DNA of 64,000 nt from Isoperla grammatica (Eukaryota > Arthropoda > Insecta > Plecoptera > Perlodidae): NCBI GenBank assembly GCA_945910005.1, contig OX246746.1:36396326-36460325 (forward strand), written 5' to 3'. Below the pieces are notes generated by a model, which searched no databases, was not told the DNA's origin, and saw nothing but the letters and a program-made list of their open reading frames with translations. Position numbers and translations under genes: made by a program. Shown here piece after piece: positions 1 to 12,911 of the stretch (its first letter is position 1; the number at the start of each line of letters is the position of its first letter).

Positions 1-2970
1 ATTCACCATGTCCGTACGGTATGACCTGACTAGATTGCCAATAACAGAATCGAACCCGTGAACTTCCTAATGAAAGTCTCATCCCACCTTCTCTAGTTAT
101 GCTATTCAATATTAGATTATGAATTGCGATATGCGATGAGTGGATGGTTGATGAAGATATTTCAAACCTCTGCTTTATGCGGTATTCGAACCTAGGTCCC
201 CTTACGATTGGAACCTAGTTGTGAGCTACCGCGTACTGCTTTCGCAATGAATACAGAAGTTGAACAACTCGTACCGGGTCATGAGCTGAATGGATGGACC
301 GTAAAGTCTCACACTGTTACTATCATTTCAGCAGAAGGCTGGCTAGTGGCTATATACAATGTGGTACTCACTACTAATGAACAAACTGAGGACAATACAG
401 TAGTGCACTTTATTTTAGCTGCCGAGTGCAGTTCCCATCAAGAGCGATACATCACTTACGGAATAGCATTTATAAACCATAAAATCGATAGGGAATTCGT
501 GGTTCCCGATTGTCCTGACAGGGAAAGGAAATCAATATTATAGTATTGAGTCAGAGTACCTCCCGCTTTTAAATCATGTTTTGGCAAAGGACCCACAAAG
601 GCAGGAACAAGGCTGGCTCTAGACCGACATGCGACAAGCAAGAAGACCTTCTGCATGGTTGCATTCGTTTCAGAAATTCAGTATCGACAAACAATTATTT
701 CACTTTCTATATCGCATCGAAGTTCAATAGTATTATACATTGCATGCTTCCATATATACAACCAGTAAAAATTGAAAGTTCCGGGAAACCCATTCCCTCC
801 CTTGTATTCACAACCTATATTTGTAAGTTATGTATATGTATTGATCCTTTCTGGCTTTCGTTCGTGGAACATCGCCAGTCCCACTAGTATTAGTTGACAC
901 GAAAGTCAGCATTGGTTGGGTGGTACGCGACAAGGCACGATATCAGGCGTGTACAAAATATGTAGGCCAGTCTTGGGTGTTTCATTACACATTCACTTTA
1001 TTAAATTGTTAATATATTATATTATGTTATTCTTTTATAAATACAAATAATTTTAGTATAATATCGTATTAGAGATCTAAGGATTTACGACTTAGGAAAT
1101 AACGTATATTATGAGAGTGCAAAATGCCTGTAAACATAAAATAATTGATTGAAAAGAGACACGACACAATTTTCTATTTTATTCTTTTCATCAGCATTGT
1201 TTCTCCTAGATACGTTTAATTATCTCAAGGTGCGAAAGTCTAAACTATAAAAACCGCCCAAAATCAAAGGTGTTTAGTCGCATAATATTAAAAATCAGCT
1301 GTAGAACAAACTATACTATAGTTCATTAACTTCGCTGTTGGTAGGCCAAAGGGCATAAGCTCGGGTAGTGTTTGCACCAACCTCTGACCAAAGTACGAGT
1401 ATCCCCACTCTCGCCTCGATACGTAACTACCTTCGGTCGGCGAGCCTTGCATTATCTCACAATCGCTATTAATCATGATAACGGTCGATGCTTGAGTAGA
1501 GGAAATGTCAGGGTTTGGCCAAACGATCCAACTTTCAGATCTCGAAGGTCTCTGTGTTGTCAACTGGGGTTTGTATGGACTATAGGTACAACTGGTACAT
1601 GCTCGTTCTTTCCTTCTGTAGTGGTCTTGTGCAAAGATACTAACATTATAACTACGTTATTGGTCTTGTGCACGCTCTTGTGTGTCTTACTGACATGACA
1701 GTACAAAGCAACATAATAGCTGACAGTACAAAACAAGTCTGTACAATAAGTTTTAAATGGGAGACGTAAAGCCCAAATGTCACCGTCATCATCATTGTAA
1801 GAGTGTTATATTTCAAAGTGGCACTGTTGTGTGGACTTATGTAAGACCTTGAAGGCCTTAGCTTTACCACAATCATCGATGTGGTAGAACGGATGAACGC
1901 CTTTAGTTATGTGGAAAAATCGGCCGAGAAGTTACTTAGTTACTCGAATTAACTATTTATAACTATTTTGTAGTAAATGTTTGTCCCATCCCAACTATGA
2001 TAATTTTAAATCGACCCGATAAGTACTTTAGTCGGAAATTACATTTAAATAAACAAGTAACGGAACTGCGAAAAGTCGGTCGAAGCTAGCGCTGCAAGCT
2101 ATCCGACCACTGCCCTCTAAAAGATTCTAGACGTACCAAAATCTCATCAAGCAGGCATTCCAATACAAAGAAGATCGTTTGTTCAATGAATTTGAAATTT
2201 GAAATGTTGGACGTTGCAGTGTACTTGTACTTGTGATCAGTTTTCAGCCAATACACTCTTTTGTGGGATTTTTTTACATCTTTTGACACGATTTGATTTT
2301 CGTACACCTCTCTCGCACAGATCTTCCGATCGGGTTGAAATTCTGAACAGCCACACGATTCAATTGGAAGTAGCACGTGCTCGCTTATCAACGCGTCACA
2401 CAGAGCGTTTTATATATTTTTCTAGTCCACAGTACAGTGAATAATTGATAACAATTAATAATCAAACATATGGAGATCACAGAGATGGAAAAGTATACTT
2501 CACTTGATCGACGATAAAATGCACCGTTTCAGTGTTATAAAACCGGGAACTTTTCAGGGACAATTACTCAAATGATCATTGATAATGTAAATATCTCCAA
2601 GGTCAAAACATATAAGATTGAAAGATAGCTCAATCCCTTGCAAACATGTTTCAAGAGGTGACACTGCCGTGTGTTTTGCCATTTGTATGTATATAATATA
2701 GTTGTAAAATACCAGGCAAGGGGGTTTCGTGTCATGTCATCGATAGGTCCTTTAACATTGGTAGATACAATTCAAGACGCCATTGTAATTAGTGTTTATT
2801 ATAATTATGGCAATGGTAGATTATTCCAAGGACATGAATCACAGTAGAAAATATCAGCGATTAGCCAATTAACAGATGGTAATTATATTGTTACATAATA
2901 TAACTAATTATAGTAATTACATTTCCTATGGATTCCCACCTGAGTTTGATTTACTCTCATCTGCATATTC
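1..2970. other. Intergenic, no gene recognised
   Basis: AT-rich DNA without a recognised gene. Two minus-strand stretches near 30-60 and 185-210 contain B-box-like words (GGTTCGA type) and may be worn SINE remains. An open frame from the ATG at 247 to 543 (about 98 codons) has no recognisable motif and no visible splice or promoter context. A fragment shared with two other loci lies at 2376-2412. Confidence 0.5.
2376..2412 (-). repeat. Dispersed repeat fragment, copy 1
   Basis: Read on the minus strand this matches 7403-7440 and 23355-23392: AAAACGCTCTGTG, then TGAC, then TTGATAAGCGAGC. Weak similarity continues about 50 bases downstream (a GTTC.G..GAAGATCT-like stretch). Three diverged copies in one window indicate an interspersed repeat; its class is unknown. 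Confidence 0.6.
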
Positions 2971-2980
2971 TATCTCCTGT

Positions 2981-3170
2981 ACTGATAGAGGTGGCTCAGC
3001 GGTAAGACGCGAGACTAATTCGGGAGGTCGCCGGTTCGATTCCGGCCACCGGCAGTTCTGACTGAAGGTTTTTGTGCGAGGTTTTCCTCAGTCGTAAAGG
3101 TGAATGCTACGATTGAGTCCTACAAATAGCCCTCGGATATTCCTCCCCACAACTATCCAATCCAAACACC

Positions 3171-3205
<35 letters not shown>

Positions 3206-3284
3206 AGTCACCTGAAGAGGGGCACATTAGGTAAAGCTGGTGTGCACCCTATAACGGGTATTCATACGAAAAATTGGTAATTAT
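2981..3284 (+). mobile_element. tRNA-headed SINE, full-length copy A
   Basis: The head holds a pol III A box (GGCTCAGCGGTAAGACG) and a B box (GGTTCGATTCC), followed by a non-tRNA body with TTTTCCTCAGTCGT and an A-rich tract at 3172-3202. The tail is GTGTGCACCCTATAACGGG...TACGAAAA. Imperfect 10-bp direct repeats flank it (TATCTCCTGT at 2971-2980, TATCTCTTGT at 3285-3294), the expected product of target-primed insertion. Head and tail are shared with the copy at 10.7-11.04 kb. Confidence 0.85.
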
Positions 3285-3294
3285 TATCTCTTGT

Positions 3295-5100
3295 GCGAAC
3301 TCAACTATAGTTTTGCTTCCTGAGATTAGATGTAAATATTGTATTGTGTCTATCTAGTTCTTATACCCGTAGGCCGTATACGAAGTGTAAAGTATAGAAA
3401 AAGCGGGGAACCTGTGGTTTTTTTTGCGGGTGGGGGGGGGGGGGGGCTCGGCCCCCCCCCCCAGCTTTGCCCCACAGGGAATTTATTAAGGTTGTTTTTT
3501 CATGTTGTTGTTTCAACACATCTTTGGAGAGGGGTCGGGGGGTTGAGGACCCGTGCTAAAATAATACTTCGGTGGTGGAAAACCATAAGTTGAAACATTT
3601 ACTTTATAAATAAATATATTGTGTGAGCAAATACTAAGTACAACAAAACGTTCAACATAAATCGTAAATACAAACAAAATTAAAATCGATAATAATTAGT
3701 GCTGGTATGACATACCGTCGGTATTTTTAGTAACGGTATCATGGTATGCATACCGGCTTATACCGCTCCGTGGACGTAGTTATAATTGTTGTACTGGTAG
3801 TGGTGGTCGTGATGGTCGAGTTGTTTACATGAGTAGGACATAATAACATTTACCATTTACGTTCCGATTTGAATCTCTTGCAACGAACGAAAAGCTTGAG
3901 AATCAGATCCACAAGTCAATGTTTGCAGGTCAGAAGTTTACCCAGCAGCTCAGTAGTTAAAAATAAAAATATAAAACCCAGGCATTCAAAAGACTGGCCA
4001 AGAGTAAAGCTATGTAAATCTAGAAGAGGCAGCATTTTGTAAGCGTGACCTTGAATTAGAGGTACTAATTAAATAAGCATCTATTAGCACTCAGTGTGCA
4101 ATACCTGGCATAGTTGCATAGGCCTACCCCACCTTCAACCTACACCCCAACGGTAGGTGAACTATCTGCCTGCAGTTGTTGCCGGTATTCCGCCAATGTC
4201 TCGTGAATGTACAAAACAATTCAGGTGATTGTTAAGAGTGTTCGTCAAATCTTCAAAGACATAAAAAAGAACGTTGCATTTCTATTAACTCCTGGATATT
4301 TGAAGACTATTTTGAATTAGTTCCCGAGTAAATCTAACTATATTGGCACAAAAGCCGTACGTGTTAATACAAAGATTTATTACAACGACGAAAACACTGA
4401 ACTGTGAAGCATTGTTCTTTCTTTCACAGTTGATAAACTATCATGTAAAGTGGACGTAAAACCGAGAGCCTGGCTTGTTTACTTGTTTACCCTCACATTG
4501 TGGTGAGCCCATGCTACATGCACATAAGCACGCAACACTATAAGGGGGAACAGTCTCGAATGTTTTTGAGATAGGATGATCACTTGGTCTCAAAACGTAT
4601 TTATTATCCAATAGCTAGCTTCGCTCGCGCTTTTTACCGCTCACTACTGCAAAACCTGGGTTTTCCTGGTATCGAACAAATGAGGTTCTCTACAATGAGG
4701 TTATGGAGCAGTGGATCGATTCATTTTACAGAAAAATATGCGAATTCAACCCATTCAATTATGTCCAGTTACATTTAATATCAAATATAGTGGGTGACTG
4801 AGTGGAAAATATAAAATTTTAAAAGTCTGAAAGTATAAGGGACCAAAAAATGTAGTATATGTGTAGGCCTATATGTATACCATTTTGTAACCATGGTAGA
4901 GTAACGGACTATGTAATTCTACGCATCGATGTAATTAGTGATGTATAATAAGTGTTTCCCATATTTGTGAATCTGATTGTGAAAGTTTGAAGCCGCGTGA
5001 GTCTCGACGGTCATTTTCGCTTCCTTGTTAAAAATAAAGCGGACTTATATATCTCATTATTTACAAGTTTTGTTTAGTAACGAAATAGACTATTTGTAAG
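3295..5100. other. Intergenic, no gene recognised
   Basis: Contains a G15...C11 hairpin-like block at 3432-3462 and a cluster of GGTAT/ATACC palindromic words at 3700-3765, which looks like one end of a TIR element. I could not pair a second end. No coding signal seen. Confidence 0.4.
3421..3475. repeat. G15/C11 hairpin block
   Basis: Fifteen G (3432-3446), then CTCGG, then eleven C (3452-3462), followed by CAGCTTTGCCCCACAGGG. The layout mirrors, in inverted orientation, the block at 53953-53990 inside the hAT element at 53.2-54.1 kb, so it is probably the hairpin part of a related DNA element. Confidence 0.5.
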
Positions 5101-5129
5101 TTGAAAACATCAATTACGAATCTTTACAA

Positions 5130-6650
5130 ATATTTACAATTAAAAAATAAAAATAAAATAAAATGTTCAATTAATATTTATATATATACATTTGAGATGC
5201 CACATTTTGACACCCCTGGTGGGTGCATCCGCTAAAAACATGTTGTCTATTGAGTAAAAATGCAAAGACAAATGTATTCAAGTACTCAAACCCGCTTCCA
5301 TCATCTTCCACAATGTGAGTAATATGTGATTTCATAGACTGGCCAAACTATATATTATTTACTCTAAGTAAACCCAAAAATGTAGATGGAAAGTTTTGTG
5401 CACTCCTTTAATGGAAAAATGTATTTAATTAAGTATTTTGAATGTTAAAGATTATATACGTCCAAAAATGGTAATTTATTGTCCAAAATCGCAAGTAATA
5501 TCAACATTGCTCCTTATTTCGCCATGTTTGGATACCCCTGGTAGGTGCATCCACCAAAAATATGGTGGTTAACAAGCTTTAATCGAAATACAGTGTACCA
5601 AAGTACCCAAAAACAGATCCAAACTTTCCGGCATATGTGGAACGGGGGGTTACAAATGGGGTAAACTCCATACATGAGCATACATGTTATGCTCAAAGTA
5701 AACACATAAAGTGTATGCATTATTAAATTACATACATTATTGTATTGTGCAACCTTTTAAATGGTCAAATGTATAATTAACAATTTCAATGTGTTAAAGG
5801 TTACTTACTTCCAAAAATGTTAATTTTATTGACAAAATCACAATGATCATTAATATTACTCATTATTTTGACATTTTGTATAGCCCTGGTAAGTGCACTC
5901 ACAAAAACCATCGGGGCTAACAAGCAAAAATCAAAAGGTCATGTATCAAATTCAAAGTACCTATACAAAAACACTTTCAGACCTGCCACTATTGGAGGGG
6001 TGGGGGGTTACAGATGGGGCAAACACGATACATTTTAACCTAAAACATTCACATAAAATGTATATAGAATGTTTTTCTCACACCTTAAAAATAAAAAATT
6101 CATGTTATCAAGCATTTTAGGTGCTTGAGGTTATATACTTACAACCATTTTAATTTATTCTCAAGAATTGCATATAATATTAATATCGATTTGTATGGTG
6201 GCACATTTGGACAACCCTGGTAGATGCACCCGCCAAAACCATGTTGGCTAACAAGTGAAAATCGAAAGTACATACATAATAGTAATCGAAACCCCTTTCA
6301 GACCTTCCATTATTTGAGGGATGAGGGGTTACAGAGCGGCCAAACTATATACGTTTTATGCTCGAAATAAAAACAAACCATGTATAGATAACTGGTTTGT
6401 ATAACCCTGAAAATAATAAAATCATATAATTTGGTAGCTCACTTATCAAAGAGTACATCCTTCAAAAAATAGTTAACTATTTGAACTGGCAACATCTCAA
6501 TTAATATGTTTATGGTTTTCACAGTACCACATTTGGACACCCCCACCAAACCCATGTTAGCTAACAAGTGAAAATCAAAAGGCAATATGTCAAAGTACTC
6601 AACACCACTTTCAGACCTTCCGCACCGGGGGGGGGGGGGGGGGGGGGGGT
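5130..6650. repeat. Degenerate ~330-bp tandem repeat, about 4.5 copies
   Basis: A diagnostic block recurs: (A)CCCTGGT.GGTGCA.CC, then CCAAAA..CATG, then GCTAACAAG.GAAAATC, then TTTCAGACCTTCC and GGGGTTACAGATGGGG.AAAC. Copies of the CCTGGT word fall near 5213, 5536, 5884 and 6216, with a fifth, shortened copy near 6537. The spacing is about 320-350 bp and copies differ by many substitutions and indels, so the array is old. It ends in a 23-base G run at 6627-6649. Confidence 0.8.
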
Positions 6651-7402
6651 TATAGCTGACCCCAGGTCTGGTAAAACGAGTTTGGTAAGCTTTGTATTAT
6701 AAATGTATTTTTCGAGGAAAATAATTAGTATTTAACCTAAACAAGTGACGTGAGAAGAAATAAAAAAAACTATTTTAGCTGGTTCTGCAAGGACTTCCCA
6801 TAGGTTTTTTCGTTGTATCGTTGGTATTAATATTTTTAAAACTTGCCTCTTCACAGCTGTCAAATTATTTTCTATAATTTTTTTTTTTTTTTACTTGCCT
6901 GTACTCTAAAACTTAATTTTATGACCATCTTTTCCTTCATTCGTCGGTTTTGGGACCCCCTTCTCGATCCCCTCTGAAAAATCCCCTCATTGTATAGTTT
7001 GACTTCGTTTATCGTGGCTACACTCAGATCTTCCTCCCAACTAAGAGAAAATCCGATTCGACCGCTGGTCTAGATGGTTCTTGAGTGAAGAAAACGCTAA
7101 TTTCCTTTTTAAATCTTTTATGTATTGTCCAAGTTTGTCTGTACAAATCGTACAAGTAGCGGTTACGTTCACGGACAGCAATTTGAAAAGGGAGCCTCAT
7201 TTTTTGCGGCCAAAAAGAAAAGCGTCTGAAAATAAGCGAAGCCGGTGAGCTGGGCTCCCGGAGGGTTTATTTTAGTCTGGAGCACCAAGGTCTGGGTTAG
7301 CCAGCGGGATCTCTAGTGAGGGAGTGAGAATACCAGGCAGTTGTTTTGGCCTACCCGTGGAATGCAACATATTAGCTTTGCGCGCAAGATTACATAATAC
7401 TA

Positions 7403-7440
7403 GGAAAACGCTCTGTTTGACAAGTTGATAAGCGAGCGCG
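7403..7440 (+). repeat. Dispersed repeat fragment, copy 2
   Basis: Plus-strand copy of the element seen at 2376-2412 (minus) and 23355-23392 (plus). It has GGAAAACGCTCTGT, then TTGATAAGCGAGCG, and is followed by an ACGTTCTG.CGAAA.GATCT-like stretch also recognisable at the other loci. Confidence 0.6.
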
Positions 7441-7689
7441 TCCATATCTACGAACGTTCTGGCGAAAAGATCTCAAAGCTAATAAAAACAACAATTAACA
7501 ACAATTCAAGAATGCGCATTACAAACATTTTTCTAATTTTCATAGCTATTATACTTCCCGATATTGTTGAATGCAGTACAATATGCGTTGCTAAGAATTT
7601 TCGTTGTCATTCTGTCTAATGTTTCGCCGCGGTCCGCCACCGTTACTAACAGTTATTGACAGCATTTGAAATGTAATTTCTGCCTCAAA

Positions 7690-7952
7690 TACGTATCAGA
7701 TTACGTTTACATTAGTATATTCGTGACCGGACAAAAATTTCTCTAAGATAGCCACCTCACATTTTGCTGTTACTGTGTTTCAGAAATATATTTTCGAGTA
7801 ACTTTTGTGTAACTTTGCCAATATTTATCAGATCGCCATTAAATGAACATATTCGTAACCGAAAAAAGCTTTAAAAAAATATGGCTATCTCAAATTTTGC
7901 CGCCATTTTGTTTCAGAAATTTTTTTGCAGTAACTATGGTGTAACTTTGTAA
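7690..7952 (+). repeat. Diverged ~132-bp tandem duplication
   Basis: Two adjacent copies share ATTCGT.ACCG (7719 and 7851), ATAGCCACCTC/ATGGCTATCTC, TTTTGC.G..A.T.TGTTTCAGAAAT and GTAACT...GTGTAACTTT. The copies are clearly diverged. Confidence 0.65.
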
Positions 7953-8179
7953 CTTTTCGAACGATTTTGCCTCAAAACTATACACCTTCCATCCACATCG
8001 AGGCTTGTGGATGGTCTAAATTTCAAGCTGATCAGACTTTCCGTTCGACCGCATCAACAGACATAAAAAAAAACAAAAAATAACAGAACGAAGTGTCATA
8101 AGAGTCTAGTGGAGCGACCAGTTATGTCAGAGAATAACAAAAGGATGTCCAAAAGGAAGGTAATATAAAACATACAAAC

Positions 8180-8240
8180 GGTTCAACAACATCAACATCA
8201 ACAACAACATCAACATCATCAACAACAACAATTACACAAC
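8180..8240. repeat. CAA/CAT simple repeat
   Basis: Mixed CAACAT / CAACAA trinucleotide tract. Confidence 0.8.
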
Positions 8241-8619
8241 ATTATAATCAAAGCCACATCATTACCAGGAATACGTTCTTTCACTTAGTACACTAGTGTT
8301 ACACTTGTGCTTCCTCTTCCTCTACATTCTACAACCTGGTCGCCTCAATATTTGATCCACGCCAAATGATCGATATTTCAGTAATATCTTCAGAACGCTA
8401 CACAATATTGGAAACATGATATACGTGGTGCGGTAAGAACTAAAAACTGTATAAAAATAGTTATAAATATTGTTATCGATACGGGAAAACAAGTAATAAA
8501 ATGCAATTAATTTACATTACCAATAACAAACGTAATATTTAAAATGATATTTGAAACATTATAATCCAGTTTTTAGTTGTTACAAAACCACATCACGCAT
8601 GCATACCATACTAAGATCG

Positions 8620-8790
8620 TTCAGCGAGGCGGCTCAGCGGTAACACGGGGTCTTCGATACTGCCCTGATTGAAAGATTTCGACAAAATCATCCTCAGTCA
8701 AAAGACGAACGCTGGGATTGAGTCTATAATAGGCCTAAAATAGCCCTTGGACATTCTACAAACTGTCGCCACTTCCAAGTTAGTAACTTG
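8620..8790 (+). mobile_element. Degenerate tRNA-headed SINE, copy C
   Basis: Keeps GAGGCGGCTCAGCGGTAA (A-box region) and the CCTCAGTC...GCTGGGATTGAGTCTA...TAGCCCTTGGACATTC body of the SINE at 2.98 and 10.7 kb. The B-box region is eroded. Confidence 0.7.
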
Positions 8791-9022
8791 AAGAAAGGCA
8801 AGTTGCATCATTGTTATGAAACAATTATCATCAATAAGGTCCTAAGCTTTATGACAGTCTTCATGGGCGTTCGCAGGAGAGTGAAAGAGGGTGAACTTGC
8901 ACTTGCACCCCCTAGAAAATGAAAATACATTTATAGCTTTAAAATGAATGAAAAATTATTAAAAATGTAGTTATTTATTTATTAATTTTTATTTTTATTA
9001 TTTTTTCATTTTATTTTTTTAC

Positions 9023-9149
<127 letters not shown>

Positions 9150-9344
9150 AATATTAATAATTATTTATTAGTCAAAATATAACTTCATGTGGGCCAGTGT
9201 GCTCATAATTTTAATACTGTATTGTAGATTTAAATATTATGAGTGACAGACATACGTTGCTACGAAATGTTTTTGAACATTCGCACATTTCACGGGGACT
9301 AACAAGGACGAGGGTCGTGTCCTTGAAACTGAGGGAATCCCTGG

Positions 9345-9425
9345 AAATCGTCTGGGCATGCATTGGTGGGATCCGAGCCCACAACCTTCTGAGTCGAAGT
9401 TCCGTGTACTTCCACTCAGCTCCCT
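9345..9425 (-). mobile_element. tRNA-like SINE fragment
   Basis: The minus strand reads AGCTGAGTGGAAG (A-box-like), then GACTCAGAAGGTTGTGGG, then CTCGGATCCC (B-box-like). The acceptor arms do not pair, so this is a tRNA-derived repeat fragment rather than a working tRNA gene. Confidence 0.5.
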
Positions 9426-9429
9426 TGTC

Positions 9430-10695
9430 GATGAATATTAGATTGATTGTTTCTCTTTCTCAGTACAATTCACTTAGCATCGATTCAATTACATCTAAAC
9501 ATTATAGTCCCTGGAGATTAATGGTATTAAGGCATTGATTTTTTAAGTTTTGTCATTGTGATTACAGATAACTACATATAGCCCTAATTCCAAAATAAAG
9601 CAATTGGGGAACGCTCTTATAGTTATAGATATATATTCTACTAAATTAGATTATTATATTTAAATTTCAAATTTTGGTACCTAATAAAGATTTCATGAAA
9701 AATTACCTGGGTAGTAGGCATTCCACAATCCACACATCATGATGGCGGGAAAACAGGGCATTACGGCATCATGAGGAACGAATCATATTCTAATGAGCCA
9801 ATTTTCATTTATGTAAGACAGCAGTGCGATGCTCTGCTAAATCTTTTAAATATTATAATTAGTAGCGTTGGTATTTTGATAAATAATTATTAATTATCTA
9901 TTTAATAAAAAATAAAAACTTACCAATTACTATTTTTGAAATAATATCTAGAATAGTCTGTATATGAAATCACAGCGTGTTTGTTGTGTTCTCATTTTTC
10001 AATGATTGAAGATGAAACCGCTAACTTGGCGCGCACTCAGCCGACAGACTGTACTTATATTGTGTATGCACTATGCAGGGTGCGAATTGACGGGCTGAGG
10101 AATCCCCGCTGGGGATGGCTAAATCCCCATCTCTCGATATCCCTCTCATATCAATTGAATTTCTCGTACAATGTTATAAATATTGTGTCAATTTACACAT
10201 ACATTCCTATCCAGGAGATTGTCTACTAAAATATGTAAATATTTGTGTAGGGGCTGCCCGCTACTACGAGAAATATTTCCATGCGGGTTTGGATTTTCAT
10301 TTGTGATTCTAAGAATAACTGGGTAATGGACAATTACAAAACTTATTTACATATAATTGGTTAAAAGTTGAATAGATAGACGACGAGAATCAAATATTTT
10401 AATTCATCTTTACTTTCAAAATAATATACCTAAGATCGCTTAAAAGGCCATCTTGGGGATAAAGAAAAACCCTGACAAATTTCAGCTTCCGGTGGCTGGG
10501 GGTGCATGTTTTGGTACATACTACATACCATACCCCCTCGTGACAAACAGACAACTCGCACCCTATGAATCCAGACAGTTTCAGCAACATTATCTAGGAC
10601 TTGTCAACTTTATCCAAACGCATTATTGTAACTTGCCAAGAACATTTGTTTGCGTTACCCGTGAGCAACCGTTAGAAACGTTTACTGATATATAC
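9430..10695. other. Intergenic, nothing recognised
   Basis: AT-rich. Several short open frames, none with a recognised motif or splice context. Confidence 0.35.
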
Positions 10696-10698
10696 ACA

Positions 10699-11043
10699 AC
10701 CGATAGAGGCGGCTCAGCGGTAAGACGCGAGACTCTAATTCGGGAGGTCGTAGGTTCGATCCCGGCCACCGGCAGTCCTGACTGGAGGTTTTTCCGAGGT
10801 TTTCCTCAGTCGTGAAGGCAAATGCTGGGATTGAGTTCTACTAATAGCCCTCGGACATTCCTCCCCAGCTATCCAAACTCCCTAATAACCTCTGAAGTTG
10901 CTGTTTATATGATGCGCAACTTACATGTTAATCTGGTTGCAAGATACTCCTAAAAATGGCTCTGCAAAACTAAAAATTACAATTTTTATCAGGTGAAGCT
11001 GGTGTGCACCCTATAACGGGTATTCCTACGAAAAGATATTAAA
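10699..11043 (+). mobile_element. tRNA-headed SINE, full-length copy B
   Basis: Starts ACCGATAGAGGCGGCTCAG, with A box (GGCTCAGCGG) and perfect B box (GGTTCGATCCC). The body is GAGGTTTTCCTCAGTCGTG and GCTGGGATTGAG, and the tail GGTGTGCACCCTATAACGGG...TACGAAAA. An 11-bp direct repeat ATATATACACA lies at 10688-10698 and 11044-11054. It agrees with copy A at both ends but has a longer middle (about 100 bp) where copy A carries a poly-A tract. Confidence 0.87.
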
Positions 11044-11980
11044 ATATATACACATATTGACTACGTATCACTAGAGATCCTTGTAAATGGTTTTATTTTT
11101 TAGCATATTTCGTTTTATTAAATCCAAATTTCGTTGTTGAGCAGTAATTTCAGCTTTTTGGCGGTGTTTCAATTTTAATTTACCAAATCTAATTTGTACC
11201 TAGTGAATGCAGTCGACGCACAAGCTACGAGAAAAATCTGTTGCGAGCCGGTTTCGCAGGGGTGGAAGGGTCACTGCAGTCACTGCAGAAAATGTTGAAA
11301 ATTACGTTTTTGACAGAAATTCGGCGATTTCGCGTCAATTCAACAGCTTCAGTCTTTTTCGTTTTTATAACAGTAAACTTATGCTATTTCGCGTATACAC
11401 GGGGTTTCGTTTTATTTCGCGATTCAAAAAGACTATTTTTGGACTCACAACAGACTGTCATGCCAACATATTTCGCGCTATCGCGCATTGCGAAATACAA
11501 GGATCTCTTCGTATCACATTTATGAGTGACGGGGCACACAAATCCATCCAACTTTCTAGCAACCTGTGATGGACTCAAGCAAATTCGGAATAGGTGTCAG
11601 GGTTTTACAGAAATAAATCAATAGTTGACGTAAAGTCAGAAGCGCATAGTCCTCATTGAAGGTAATATCCTTAGGTCCATATTCACCTAACTTTTTAATC
11701 GGCCGATTGGTTACCATGGTTTCAACAAACATTATATACAAAAATGCATGGTGGTTTCTAGCGGGCGCCATTTTTGATCTCCGATTAACAGAAATTCGCC
11801 GGATTAAAGTTTGGTGAAACCAGCCCTTAGTCCATCGATGCGATGTGTTTTATGGGCATTTTTCTAATGTTTTGTACGAAAACGTGCAGCATGTTACTAC
11901 TTACTATTGAGAGCTTGGGTGCACTTCTACTTGCCACACACACAAGCACAAATAAATGTGTCCAGACAAATCTTGAGTTT
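11044..11980. other. Intergenic, nothing recognised
   Basis: Open frames of 60-120 codons occur between 11207 and 11771 on both strands, but they overlap one another and show no known domain. I find no convincing gene. Confidence 0.35.
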
Positions 11981-11981
11981 G

Positions 11982-12070
11982 AATTATCATTATCATTATC
12001 ATTATCATTATCATTATCATTATCATTATCATTATCATTATCATTACCATTATCAATATCATTAACATTA
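11982..12070. repeat. (ATTATC)n hexamer repeat
   Basis: About fourteen units of ATTATC, degenerating at the right into the adjoining (ATT)n tract. Confidence 0.92.
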
Positions 12071-12079
12071 TCATCATCA

Positions 12080-12312
<233 letters not shown>

Positions 12313-12580
12313 TGTTGCAATACATACAAACTCGGTCAAAACCGGCATAAACATGTTGTACGGACATAAATGGCAAGTATTTCCATGTGTTTACCTTATT
12401 AAAATCTACTTAGAACTAAGCAATTATATCATGGTCCATATTATTTTTTCCAAACCAAACTGTGGATGCTATGTACGGTCGTGGCCGATTTGTACTCATC
12501 CCAGCATTCGCTCTTCGTACGGTGGAAAACCACGAAAACCACCATCAGGATGAAGAACTTCTTGAAGTCTTCATTCTTCT
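12313..12580 (-). mobile_element. LINE/SINE-like 3' end, copy 1
   Basis: Shares with 12836-14140 the words CTCGGTCAAAACCGG, CATGTT.TACGGACA, AAGTATTTCCATG, GTACGGTCGTGGCCGATTT and GGAAAACCACGAAAACCA. Both copies have a long (ATT)n tract on the left, so the element lies on the minus strand with an (AAT)n tail. No protein-coding part is visible and the family is not identified. Confidence 0.65.
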
Positions 12581-12636
12581 TAATTAGTTAAAAAAATTTC
12601 GCACTATTCTACATGTGTTAAAAATTATTGCTTTAA

Positions 12637-12835
<199 letters not shown>

Positions 12836-12911
12836 GAATCTATCACAATCATAGAATCTCGGTCAAAACCGGTGTTTACATGTTATACGGACAATACAGA
12901 TGTAATGTCAA

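Larger units (their letters stand above)
6650..8610. other. Intergenic with short duplications
   Basis: No gene recognised. Holds the dispersed fragment at 7403-7440, a two-copy ~132-bp duplication and a CAA/CAT-rich simple repeat at about 8180-8240. Confidence 0.4.

Noticed and set aside
247..543. Open frame of about 98 codons near the left edge
   Set aside because: No recognised motif, no splice or promoter context, and neighbouring frames also have long openings; kept only as a note.
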